A stretch of DNA of 32,403 nt. Origin: an uncultured Lachnospiraceae bacterium. Lineage in GTDB: Bacteria > Bacillota > Clostridia > Lachnospirales > Lachnospiraceae. Below, one piece after another: positions 1 to 7,495 of this stretch. The position numbers were made by a program, and so were the translations under genes. The number at the start of each line of letters is the position of its first letter. Positions within the stretch are counted from its first letter, which is position 1. The notes beneath the pieces are model-generated. The model was not told the origin of the DNA. It worked only from the letters and a program-made list of their open reading frames with translations, and did not search any database. The DNA lies in assembly GCA_937891165.1 (NCBI GenBank), contig CALAEX010000156.1:1-32403 (forward strand). The letters are read 5' to 3'.

Positions 1-1
1 C

Positions 2-649
2 CTTATGGACGAACCTCTCTCCAACTTGGATGCAAAGCTCAGAGTACAGATGCGTATCGAGATTTCTAAATTACATCAGAGATTACAGTCTACTATCATC
101 TACGTAACACATGACCAGACAGAGGCTATGACTCTTGGTACAAGAATTATCGTTATGAAAGATGGTATCGTTCAGCAGGTTGATACACCTCAGAACTTAT
201 ATGACAGACCAGTGAACCTTTTCGTAGCAGGTTTCATGGGCTCTCCTCAGATGAACTTTATTAAGTCTAAAGTTGTAAAAGAAGGAAATGAAATTTCTCT
301 TCACTTTGCTGAACGTTCTATTAAGCTTCCAGAAGCAAGAGGCAAGAAGTTAATCGAAGGCGGTTATGTTGGTAAAGAAGTTATCCTTGGTATTCGTCCA
401 GAAGATATTAAGGATGAGCAGGTATTTATTCAGACATCTAAGGACAGTGCATTTGATGCAACCGTAAGAGTTTACGAATTACTCGGTGCAGAAGTATTCT
501 TATACTTCACAATTGCTGATAGCGTAGATATTACAGCAAGAGTAAATCCTCGTACAACTGCAAGACCTGGTGATACTATCCAGATTGCTATGGACCTTTC
601 CAAGATTCACATCTTCGACAAGGAAACAGAAAAAGTTATTACTCACTAA
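2..649 (+). CDS. ugpC: Sugar ABC transporter ATP-binding protein, C-terminal part (5' end outside window)
   Basis: The reading frame enters at the left edge, so the N-terminal Walker A half is missing. The visible part opens with the Walker B/D-loop segment LMDEPLSNLDAKLR, followed by the H-loop YVTHDQTEA and a phrase typical of MalK/UgpC/MsmX ATPases, VQQVDTPQNLYDRPVNLFVAGFMG. The last 120 or so residues are the TOBE/MalK regulatory domain, with GIRPEDI. In this family the ATPase drives uptake of oligosaccharides or glycerol-3-phosphate and can serve several permeases. Codon choice (many ctt, tct, atc) differs from the following genes and resembles the ribosomal protein gene at 24760, suggesting high expression. 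A hairpin terminator follows directly. The family is certain; the substrate cannot be told. Confidence 0.93.
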   Translation, partial: LMDEPLSNLDAKLRVQMRIEISKLHQRLQSTIIYVTHDQTEAMTLGTRIIVMKDGIVQQVDTPQNLYDRPVNLFVAGFMGSPQMNFIKSKVVKEGNEISLHFAERSIKLPEARGKKLIEGGYVGKEVILGIRPEDIKDEQVFIQTSKDSAFDATVRVYELLGAEVFLYFTIADSVDITARVNPRTTARPGDTIQIAMDLSKIHIFDKETEKVITH

Positions 650-661
650 TTATGATAGAGC

Positions 662-693
662 AAATAGGGTACTCAATGAGTACCCTATTTTTT
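662..693 (+). terminator. Intrinsic terminator of the ABC ATPase gene
   Basis: The arms at 662-675 and 677-690 are perfect complements (AAATAGGGTACTCA and its reverse complement); in practice the loop is several bases wide. The right arm runs straight into a T tract. It starts 12 bases after the stop codon. Confidence 0.9.
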
Positions 694-699
694 TCAAAA

Positions 700-738
700 A
701 TATATGAAATTTTATCATATATAAAATGTATAAGGAGG
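700..738 (+). repeat. 39-bp leader repeat, copy A (dyad plus ribosome site)
   Basis: This stretch recurs at 5243-5281 with one mismatch (A at 709, C at 5252). It contains an 8-bp dyad (ATATATGA at 700-707, TCATATAT at 715-722) and ends with the AAGGAGG ribosome site of the large secreted-protein gene at 747. Similarity stops at the ribosome site. The dyad could be an operator or an mRNA hairpin close to the ribosome site. Confidence 0.85.
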
Positions 739-746
739 GATATAAG

Positions 747-3700
747 ATGTACAAAAAAGTAAAAAAAGTACTATGTAGTTGTATCGCAGGAACAATGATA
801 TTTACTTCTGTATTCAGTCATGGCACTATGTTACAAAGTGCTTATGCAGCAGAAACAACTATCGCAATGGATGCTACTACTAGAGCAGAAATTGAAGCCA
901 GTTTGTATGACTTTGAGTATTATTCTATGGCGAATGAAGATGTTGCAGTTGCTTTAGAATATGATGAACAAAAGATGTACGAGCATTGGCTCAATTTTGG
1001 TATGGCAGAGGGTAGAAATGCTTCGATGGTATTTAATGCAAAATATTATTTAGAAGTAAATCCATCGGTAAAGGCAGTTATTGGTAGTGATTATGTAGCC
1101 GCTTATGAACATTTTGTAAACACAGGGTTATTACAAGGTTTGGAATCTAGTCCTGTCTTTAGTGTGAAGTATTATTTACAGGCAAATCAAGATGTTGCTG
1201 GGGTTTTTGGCAGTGATTATGTGAAAGCAGCCAATCATTTCAATCAAAATGCATTAGCTGAAGGTAGAAGTGGTAGTGGAAATTTTGACTACACCGTATA
1301 TAAAGATTGTAATACGGATGTAGAAGATTTATATGGAGATGAAATCAAAGGTTATTATATCCACTATATCAATCATGGACGAGCAGAAGGTAGAACTGCT
1401 GGTCTTGGAACAAGTGGTGATAATGGAAATGCAGGTGGTAGTACTGAAATTGATGAAACGGCGGTATCCTATCGTATTTTTGATGCAGAATTTTACTTGA
1501 AAAAATATCCAGAATTAAGACAAAGCATAGGAACAGAAAAGAATGCACTCTATAGTTACTGGATGGAAGAAGGAATTGCTTTAGGACAAAGTGCAAGTCC
1601 AATTTTTGACCCACAAGAATATTTAACGATTAATACCGATGTAGCAGAAGTATTAGGTAAAGATTATGAAGCAGCTACGAATCATTTCTTAAATTATGGT
1701 ATTTATGAAGGAAGAAGCGGAAATAGAGAGTTTGACTATACCGTGTATAAGTATTGTAATACGGATGTCGTAGAAGTATTTGGAGATGATATTGTGGGTT
1801 ATTATTTTCATTATGTACATTATGGACGAGCAGAGAATCGAACCGCAACATTAGTAAGTAGTAAACCAACAGCGACGCCAACACCAATTACAACAGTAAT
1901 ACCAACAGTGACACCAACACCAATAGTGACAGTAACGCCAACAGTGACACCAACACCAATAGTGACAGTAACACCAACGCCGACACCATTTCCAAGTCAA
2001 GGTTGGGAAGAATCCGGACGAGATTATAGTGCCAAATATAATAAAGATGGAGTTTTGATTGAGTATACACGCTATTATTATTATAAGGACAGTGACCTTT
2101 TATCAAGTTATGATGTGACAAAGTATAATGATGATGGGAAAAAAATAGAGTATACAAGATATGAAGCAGATGGTACGGTTTATTATACAGAAATAACAAC
2201 ATATCATAGCAATGGTGAAAAAAAGAGTGAAGAAGCAAACTTTGAAAATAATCGTCCAAAGTATAAGTATCAGTATAATGAGAGTGGAATTCGTATAGAA
2301 GCTATAGAATATACTTATAATTATGAGAATAGTTTGAAGTATTATATGATAACAAAATATAATGATATTGGAAATGAAATCGAATATATACAGTATAATC
2401 CAGATGGAACTAAAAAATATACTTCTGTGACAGAATATTATGATAATGGTGCAAAAAAGAAAGAAGATATAGAAGAAGTATTGGAAAGTGGTAATAAAGG
2501 GAAGACTTATCATTACAATCAAAATGGAGAGTTAATGGAAGAAATTCATTATTTTTATGATAAAGACCATAATTTAACTTCCTCTAGAGTATATAATCAA
2601 AATGGCAAAGAAATAAAGTATACAAAATATAATACAGATGGCACAGTGAATCAGTATACAGTAAGAGAGTATTATAGTGATAATGAAACATTGAAACAGA
2701 CATCTATATATTATGGAAGCGGAACAGACCGTCCAAGTTATATTGAAAAATATAACGAAGCGGGTGTTCGTATAGAGTATACGAATTATTATTATAATAG
2801 TGATGATACTTTGAACTATTATTCTACTTATGAGTATGAATATAATGATACTGGTAATATAACAAAATTTACGAATTATAATGCGGATGGCACAGTGGAT
2901 TTCTATGTAGTAAGTGAGTATTATAAGGATAATAAAACGTTGAAACAAAAATCTCGTTATTATGGAAGTGGAACAGAGCGACCAGATTACATTGAAAAAT
3001 ATAACGAAACAGGTGTTAAGGTAGAAGAAACGAAATATTCTTATAATAGTGATAATAGCTTGAAGTATTATTCTACTTCGGAATATAATGATAATCGTAA
3101 ACAAACGAAGTATACAGAATATAATCCGGATGGCACAGTGAAGAGTTATAGATTGTATGAGTATTACAATGATAATGAGACATTGAAACAGCAATCTGCT
3201 TATTATGGAAGTGGAACAAACCGACCAGATTACATTTACAAATATAACGAGACGAGTGTTCGAATAGAGTATACGAAATATTATTATAATAGTGATAATA
3301 GCTTGAATTATTATGTTACTTATGAATATAACAATAATGGTAAAGAAATAAAATATATAAAATATAATGCAGATGGCACAGTAAATCAGTATACTGTAAA
3401 AGAGTATTATGATGATAATGAAACATTGAAACAGCAATCTGCTTATTATGGAAGTGGAACAGGTAGACCAGATTATATTTACAAATATAATGAGACAGGT
3501 GTTAAGGTAGAGGAAACGAAGTATTATTATAATAGTGATACCACTTTGAATTATTATTCTACTTCTGAATATAATGATAAGGCTAAACAACTAAAATATA
3601 CCAAATATAATGCAGATGGCACAGTGAATCAGTATGAAGTAAGAGAATATTATAGTGATAATGAAACGTTGAAACAGCAATCTGCTTATTATGGAAGTGG

Positions 3701-4121
3701 GACAGAGCGACCAAGTTATATTTATAAATATAATGAGACAAGTGTTTGTATAGAGAGAATGCAATATTATTATAATAGTGATACTACCTTGAATCGTTAT
3801 GATATTTATGAATATAATGATAATAGTAAAAAGATAAAGTATACGAACTATAATGCGGATGGCACAGTAGATTATTATGAAGTGAATGAGTACTATAATG
3901 ATAATGAAACCTTGAAACAGAGTGCTAAATATTATGGAAGTGGAACAGAGCAACCAGAGTATATTAAACAATATAACGAAGCAGGTGTTTGTATAAAGGC
4001 AACGTTTTATCATTTTAATAGTGTGGATATCTTGGAGTATTATACTGTTTGTGAATATGATTCAAATGGTAATTTAACAAAAGAGACAAGATATAATCCA
4101 GATGGTACCGTAAGAGGATAG
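747..4121 (+). CDS. Large secreted repeat protein (7 x ~42-aa repeats, Pro/Thr linker, YD-like 81-aa tandem repeats)
   Basis: The start at 747 is chosen because AAGGAGGG (732-739) lies 7 bases upstream; an in-frame ATG at 726 has no ribosome site. The 1124-residue product opens with a lysine-rich signal peptide ending near AYA (residues 32-34). Residues about 54-368 hold seven degenerate repeats of about 42 residues of the type FD-YYL-N-DVA-G-DY-A-HF-G-EGR. A linker rich in PTPT and VTPT follows (about 369-418). The remainder is tyrosine- and asparagine-rich repeats such as YNADGTVNQY and YYGSGTERPDYI, with a period of 81 residues, resembling YD/MORN-type beta repeats. No LPXTG signal or membrane anchor is seen at the C-terminus, which ends within a repeat (YNPDGTVRG), so it is probably secreted or loosely wall-bound. 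Function unknown; adhesin or wall-associated scaffold is an inference. Confidence 0.85.
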   Translation: MYKKVKKVLCSCIAGTMIFTSVFSHGTMLQSAYAAETTIAMDATTRAEIEASLYDFEYYSMANEDVAVALEYDEQKMYEHWLNFGMAEGRNASMVFNAKYYLEVNPSVKAVIGSDYVAAYEHFVNTGLLQGLESSPVFSVKYYLQANQDVAGVFGSDYVKAANHFNQNALAEGRSGSGNFDYTVYKDCNTDVEDLYGDEIKGYYIHYINHGRAEGRTAGLGTSGDNGNAGGSTEIDETAVSYRIFDAEFYLKKYPELRQSIGTEKNALYSYWMEEGIALGQSASPIFDPQEYLTINTDVAEVLGKDYEAATNHFLNYGIYEGRSGNREFDYTVYKYCNTDVVEVFGDDIVGYYFHYVHYGRAENRTATLVSSKPTATPTPITTVIPTVTPTPIVTVTPTVTPTPIVTVTPTPTPFPSQGWEESGRDYSAKYNKDGVLIEYTRYYYYKDSDLLSSYDVTKYNDDGKKIEYTRYEADGTVYYTEITTYHSNGEKKSEEANFENNRPKYKYQYNESGIRIEAIEYTYNYENSLKYYMITKYNDIGNEIEYIQYNPDGTKKYTSVTEYYDNGAKKKEDIEEVLESGNKGKTYHYNQNGELMEEIHYFYDKDHNLTSSRVYNQNGKEIKYTKYNTDGTVNQYTVREYYSDNETLKQTSIYYGSGTDRPSYIEKYNEAGVRIEYTNYYYNSDDTLNYYSTYEYEYNDTGNITKFTNYNADGTVDFYVVSEYYKDNKTLKQKSRYYGSGTERPDYIEKYNETGVKVEETKYSYNSDNSLKYYSTSEYNDNRKQTKYTEYNPDGTVKSYRLYEYYNDNETLKQQSAYYGSGTNRPDYIYKYNETSVRIEYTKYYYNSDNSLNYYVTYEYNNNGKEIKYIKYNADGTVNQYTVKEYYDDNETLKQQSAYYGSGTGRPDYIYKYNETGVKVEETKYYYNSDTTLNYYSTSEYNDKAKQLKYTKYNADGTVNQYEVREYYSDNETLKQQSAYYGSGTERPSYIYKYNETSVCIERMQYYYNSDTTLNRYDIYEYNDNSKKIKYTNYNADGTVDYYEVNEYYNDNETLKQSAKYYGSGTEQPEYIKQYNEAGVCIKATFYHFNSVDILEYYTVCEYDSNGNLTKETRYNPDGTVRG
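1902..1973 (+). repeat. Two 36-bp tandem copies coding the Pro/Thr linker
   Basis: 1902-1937 and 1938-1973 are identical except for the last base (g or a). Each codes 12 residues (PTVTPTPIVTVT type). Degenerate extra units flank them. Copy number could vary without breaking the frame because 36 is a multiple of three. Confidence 0.85.
2595..4118 (+). repeat. Tandem ~243-bp coding repeats (81 residues)
   Basis: Using TATGGAAG of the YYGSGT motif as a landmark, copies occur at 2712, 2961, 3204, 3447, 3690 and 3933: one spacing of 249 bp, then four of exactly 243 bp. Neighbouring copies between 3204 and 3933 are close at DNA level, suggesting recent expansion. More degenerate units lie upstream from about 2020. 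Unit boundaries are arbitrary. Confidence 0.88.
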
Positions 4122-4180
4122 GAAGAAGATTCGATAGTATCTATAAAATCTAGCATGAAAGAAATATAAGAAATTTTATT

Positions 4181-4226
4181 AGGAAATCTTTTTGATGAGG
4201 AATGTATCTCATTAAAAAGATTTCCT
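4181..4226 (+). terminator. Long AT-rich hairpin after the repeat protein, possible terminator
   Basis: A 19-base arm at 4181-4199 pairs with 4208-4226 with a single G-T pair, leaving an 8-base loop. No clean T tract follows (AAATTTA), so termination is only likely. It ends 23 bases before the transglutaminase-like gene and could also influence that gene's expression. Confidence 0.5.
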
Positions 4227-4248
4227 AAATTTATAAGAGGTAATTTTA

Positions 4249-5055
4249 ATGAAACAAAAGGTATGGATAGGCGTAGTTGTTCTTAGTGTTATTATTTTAA
4301 TTGTGTTTTTTCTCAATTTTGTTAGAAGAGATGTTGACGAAGTTATGAAAGATGAAAAACCACCAACACTGACTGTAACCAATATTGATGTACAAGTAGG
4401 TGGAACAGTTTCTTATAAAAAAGCAGTCAATTATTATGATACTGTGGATGAAAAAGAAAGTATTCAATTGAATATTGATAGGTCAAAGGTTAATTTAAAT
4501 GAGGTAGGAAGTTATCCAGTGATTTATATAGCAACAGATAGTTCAGGAAATTCTGTTTCCGTTACAGGATATGTCAATGTTTTAGAAGAAGCCCCTGTAT
4601 GGGAAGATGAAGAGATGATTCATAGAAAAGCACAACGAATTTTACTTATTATTTTAGAAGAAGATATGACAGATAGAGAAAAAGCAGAACAAATTTATGA
4701 TTGGATAGAACATAATGTGCGATATATCAATAGTTCAGAAAAAGGCAATTATATGAGAGGTGCTTATGAAGGGCTGTTTCAACAAGAAGGGGATTGCTTT
4801 GTATACGCCGCTACAGCAAAAGAACTCTTAACTCAAGCAGAACTTCCAAATATTGATGTAATAAAGTCAACCGATAATCCATCGCATTATTGGAATTTGG
4901 TTTATATTGAAGATGGTTGGTATCACTTTGATACAACACCATGTAGTAGTGAACAAGAATTTTGCTTAGTGACAAATGAGGAATTAAAAGCTTATTCTTC
5001 TATGCATAATAATTCACATATTTTTGATGAAAGTTTATATCCAGAGATTAAATAA
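4249..5055 (+). CDS. Membrane-anchored transglutaminase-like protein with bacterial Ig-like domain
   Basis: 268 residues. An N-terminal hydrophobic helix (about 5-25, VWIGVVVLSVIILIVFFLNF) without a cleavage site suggests an anchored extracellular protein. Residues about 38-112 look like a bacterial Ig-like domain (LTVTNIDVQVGGTVSY, then VGSYPVIYIATDSSGN). Residues about 125-235 form a transglutaminase/papain-like core with a complete candidate triad: C183 in EGDCFVYA, H213 in NPSHYWNLV and D228 in WYHFDTTP. This superfamily contains proteases, cross-linking enzymes and wall-processing proteins, so the exact reaction is unknown. It follows the repeat-rich secreted protein on the same strand and may act on it or on other surface proteins; this is inference. 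Confidence 0.8.
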   Translation: MKQKVWIGVVVLSVIILIVFFLNFVRRDVDEVMKDEKPPTLTVTNIDVQVGGTVSYKKAVNYYDTVDEKESIQLNIDRSKVNLNEVGSYPVIYIATDSSGNSVSVTGYVNVLEEAPVWEDEEMIHRKAQRILLIILEEDMTDREKAEQIYDWIEHNVRYINSSEKGNYMRGAYEGLFQQEGDCFVYAATAKELLTQAELPNIDVIKSTDNPSHYWNLVYIEDGWYHFDTTPCSSEQEFCLVTNEELKAYSSMHNNSHIFDESLYPEIK

Positions 5056-5084
5056 GGATAACATTTGTTGTTTTTAAAATTTAC

Positions 5085-5130
5085 CCTCACTTCGTGCTTT
5101 ACGCAATAGAAGTGAGGATATTTTATTTTT
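5085..5130 (+). terminator. Intrinsic terminator after the transglutaminase-like gene
   Basis: The arms CCTCACTTC (5085-5093) and GAAGTGAGG (5109-5117) are perfect complements. The 15-base loop is followed by a T-rich tail. Confidence 0.8.
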
Positions 5131-5170
5131 TATGGATAAATAAGACTTTAAAATACAAATTTTTACTTAA

Positions 5171-5203
5171 AAATGTTACATTTTATATCAAAATGTAACA
5201 TTT
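5171..5203. repeat. Perfect 14-bp inverted repeat
   Basis: AAATGTTACATTTT (5171-5184) and its exact reverse complement (5190-5203) flank a 5-base spacer. No T tract follows, so it is not a typical terminator. It sits 40 bases upstream of leader repeat copy B. An operator or a scar of a mobile element are possible. Confidence 0.75.
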
Positions 5204-5242
5204 ATTAACCAAATAATGGAAATTATAATGTTTTTTATAAAG

Positions 5243-5281
5243 ATATATGAACTTTTATCATATATAAAATGTATAAGGAGG
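5243..5281 (+). repeat. 39-bp leader repeat, copy B
   Basis: Same sequence as 700-738 with one mismatch, including the 8-bp dyad (5243-5250 and 5258-5265) and the AAGGAGG site (5275-5281). The nearest ATG at a normal distance (5287) opens a two-codon frame that ends at TAG 5293, so this ribosome site no longer serves an intact gene. Confidence 0.85.
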
Positions 5282-5282
5282 A

Positions 5283-6356
5283 ACAGATGCATTAGATTTA
5301 AATGGATATACATTAAAGGTAGAGGGAAATTTATGTCAAGAAGAAGGAAGCATGAATATTAATGGCGGAACCTTAGAAGTAACAGGAGATTATGAGATAA
5401 CATCTTTGGGACGTTTATTTATGGAGAAAGAGGAGGATAAAGTAAAAGTAGGAGGAAACTTTCTAATTAGTAATCATAAAAATTGGGGATATCATAATAT
5501 ACTTAGTGCAGGAGTAATGGAAATACAAGGGGATTTTATTCAAAAGATATACACTGATGAGTATGGAACAGGATATGCAGATAATTTTAATGCTTCAGGA
5601 ACACATACCGTAATTTTAAATGGTTCAGATGTTCAAACTATTTCCTTTGTAAGTACATCTTCTTATTTTAACAATTTGAAATTAGTAAAAGATAAAAAAA
5701 CAGGCTATATTTTTTCTACTGATAATTGTTGGAATACATTATATTTGAATACTAATGTGAAACAGGTCGTAGTTCAATCAGTGAAAGATAGTTTACAACA
5801 AGGTGGTTCTTTGATATTTACAGCAGTAGTAGAAGGTATTTTAAATCCTGACCAATCCGTCATATGGTCTTTAAAGGGAAATACAAGTAAAGATACTACT
5901 TTATCAGAAAATGGTTTACTTACTGTTGGAGAAAAAGAACAGGCAGAAGTTTTAGAAATTATAGCTACTTCTGTGCAGGATACTACAAAAGTAGGAATAG
6001 TAAAAGTAACAGTGGAAGAAGCATCAGAAACTTTAGATTCGGTAGAAATGATTTATACTACTTTAGGCACAGATACAGGAGCAGTGGAAACGATGTGGTC
6101 AGCAGAACATAGTCTTATAGGAGATTATGATAAAGAAGAAATAAAATCTTCCTTATCAAAAAATGTAGGACAAAGTGAAGTAGTTGCTGTAACAAATTCG
6201 TTAGTAGATAGTAATCAGAATGAATATTATTATGAAGCAACTATATGGTCATTAGAAAATGGCGTAATAGCAGAGATAGATAGCACTTCTTTCGTTCCTG
6301 AAGATTTCCGTGTAGATAAAGAAGAAGTGACAATTTTGTATCGTACGGTAGAGTAA
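5283..6356 (+). pseudogene. 5'-truncated secreted-protein gene (beta-rich repeats plus Ig-like domain)
   Basis: The frame is open from just after leader copy B, but its first residues (DALDLNGYTLKVEGNL) are mid-domain sequence with no start codon, signal peptide or membrane segment. The first in-frame ATG is at 5352, giving 334 residues, with a modest GAAGGA-like site. The N-terminal part has repeated beta-strand phrases (LEVTGDYEI, VKVGGNFLI, MEIQGDFIQK) ending near VQTISFVS. Residues about 140-230 of the 334 resemble a bacterial Ig-like domain (GGSLIFTAVVEG, ENGLLTVGE, TKVGIVKVTVEE). An acidic C-terminal tail of about 100 residues has no recognised domain. Without an export signal the product would stay in the cytoplasm, so I read this as the 3' remnant of a surface-protein gene joined to a foreign leader. 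A cytoplasmic protein from 5352 cannot be excluded. Confidence 0.6.
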
Positions 6357-6379
6357 ATTTTGTATGTTAAATAAAATGG

Positions 6380-6421
6380 ATGAATGGTATTAAAGAACTA
6401 TTTGAAGAAATAAAGTTATAG
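6380..6421 (+). pseudogene. Relic of the 3' end of a Uma2-family gene
   Basis: The short frame MNGIKELFEEIKL ends at TAG 6421 and matches the C-terminus of the Uma2 protein ending at 7388 (EELFEEIEL). About 27 of 33 bases agree between 6389-6421 and 7356-7388. The similarity resumes in the terminator hairpins of both sites. The rest of the gene is gone. Confidence 0.6.
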
Positions 6422-6441
6422 AAAAAAATAGAATTTATTAG

Positions 6442-6484
6442 AAAAAACTTATTTTGCTTCATATTTGGTAAAGTAGGTTTTTTC
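6442..6484 (+). terminator. Terminator hairpin belonging to the Uma2 relic
   Basis: AAAAAACTTA (6442-6451) pairs with TAGGTTTTTT (6474-6483) with one G-T pair, and more Ts follow. The loop-side bases ATTTGGTAAAGTA are shared with the terminator at 7454-7495, supporting common descent. Confidence 0.7.
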
Positions 6485-6547
6485 TTTTATTTTATACTTT
6501 ATTATGTAAAAAAAATAGTAATGCATTAACGATATACATATATTGTA

Positions 6548-6576
6548 TTGACAAAAGTTAAATTTCTTGCTATTCT
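6548..6576 (+). promoter_or_regulatory. Promoter of the RelB-Uma2 operon
   Basis: TTGACA (6548-6553), a 17-base spacer and TATTCT (6571-6576) form a good housekeeping sigma promoter. The ribosome site AAAGGAG lies about 15 bases downstream of the -10 box, so the leader is very short. Confidence 0.65.
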
Positions 6577-6603
6577 ATAGTAAAGAAGAAAGGAGTTGAT
6601 AAT

Positions 6604-6870
6604 ATGGCAACAACTAGTGTAACAATGAGGATAGATGAAACTCTTAAAATTCAGTTGCAAGAGTTAGTGTCTAATCTTGGTATGGATATGACAACATTTT
6701 TTATAATATCAGCAAAACAAGCAGTAAGAGAACAGAGAATACCATTTGATATTACTATGAATATTCCTAACAAAGAAACAATAGATGCAATAGGAGAAAT
6801 AAAACAAAGGAAGCAAAATCTTTCTATGGGAAAATCATATACAGATGTAGATGAGATGATGAAGGAGTGA
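6604..6870 (+). CDS. RelB/DinJ-family antitoxin
   Basis: 88 residues. The N-terminal phrase TSVTMRIDETLKIQLQ is the ribbon-helix-helix DNA-binding start of RelB/DinJ proteins; LGMDMTTFFIISAKQAVREQRIPFDIT is the conserved second half, with the diagnostic IPFDI. The C-terminal tail (about 60-88) would normally bind and neutralise a toxin. Family members act as labile antitoxins and as repressors of their own operon. The start follows AAAGGAG at a good distance. The usual partner, a YafQ/RelE nuclease, is absent; instead the next gene, 5 bases on, is a Uma2-family nuclease. The gene has its own promoter at 6548. Confidence 0.9.
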   Translation: MATTSVTMRIDETLKIQLQELVSNLGMDMTTFFIISAKQAVREQRIPFDITMNIPNKETIDAIGEIKQRKQNLSMGKSYTDVDEMMKE

Positions 6871-6875
6871 CATTT

Positions 6876-7388
6876 ATGAATGCTATTCAAATAACAGATA
6901 TGGCTGGTGCAAGACCAGAACATTCAGCAGTGATTGTCAATTTTGTTTCTGCCATACGAAAACAATTTAGAAACAGTACTTGTTTTGTTTTTTCTGATAA
7001 TGTTCAATATAAATGGATTACAAAAGATGGAAATGAAAAAATAGTAATTCCAGATGCATCTATTAATTGTAGAGTGAAAGCACGAAAGGGAAATGTTTTC
7101 TTAGATATTCCGCGTTTTGTAATGGAAGTCTTAAGTCCATCCACCGAGAACTATGACCGTACAGAAAAGATGAAATTATATAAGGAACAGGAAATAGATG
7201 AGTATTGGATAGTGGATTGGAAAAAGAGACAAGTAGAAATATATACGCTTGATTATAATGAACAAGAGCAACCCGAGTATTATCTTTTCAAAGTAATTAC
7301 AGAAAAAAATAAAGAAGAATTAAAAATTGTTCATTTTCCTAATGTAGAAATTACTTTTGAAGAACTATTTGAAGAAATAGAATTATGA
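6876..7388 (+). CDS. Uma2-family endonuclease (DUF820, PD-(D/E)XK fold)
   Basis: 170 residues from the ATG at 6876, chosen because AAGGAG (6862-6867) lies 8 bases upstream; a GTG at 6867 overlapping the antitoxin stop has no ribosome site. The nuclease core is complete: VIPDASI (D60), then PRFVMEVLSPST (E84), then TEKMKLYKEQ (K98) and DEYWIVD, as in Uma2 proteins. Members of this family are usually small predicted DNases of unclear biology, often in many genomic copies. Here the gene is co-directional with, and five bases from, a RelB/DinJ antitoxin under one promoter, with a terminator just behind. This suggests a two-gene toxin-antitoxin-like unit, an inference. A relic of a second Uma2 gene lies upstream at 6380. 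Confidence 0.88.
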   Translation: MNAIQITDMAGARPEHSAVIVNFVSAIRKQFRNSTCFVFSDNVQYKWITKDGNEKIVIPDASINCRVKARKGNVFLDIPRFVMEVLSPSTENYDRTEKMKLYKEQEIDEYWIVDWKKRQVEIYTLDYNEQEQPEYYLFKVITEKNKEELKIVHFPNVEITFEELFEEIEL

Positions 7389-7453
7389 GTTATTAGAAGA
7401 CATTTATCAATGAAAAGAATAGAATACTTTTGCTATTAAGAGATACATTAGTA

Positions 7454-7495
7454 AAAAAACTTACTTTATCTACTATTTGGTAAAGTAAGTTTTTT
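7454..7495 (+). terminator. Intrinsic terminator of the RelB-Uma2 operon
   Basis: A perfect 15-bp stem (7454-7468 with 7481-7495) with a 12-base loop; the right arm itself ends in six Ts. The remaining bases to 7662 hold a TTGACT at 7524 with no well-spaced -10 box that I trust, and no gene. Confidence 0.85.

Noticed and set aside
1888..4013. Several long minus-strand open frames (up to 338 codons) opposite the repeat protein
   Set aside because: They arise because the Tyr/Asn-rich repeats contain few codons that read as stops on the other strand. Their products are low-complexity Ile/Phe runs without ribosome sites.
6867..6875. GTG start for the Uma2 gene overlapping the antitoxin stop
   Set aside because: The strong AAGGAG overlaps this codon and is placed correctly for ATG 6876.
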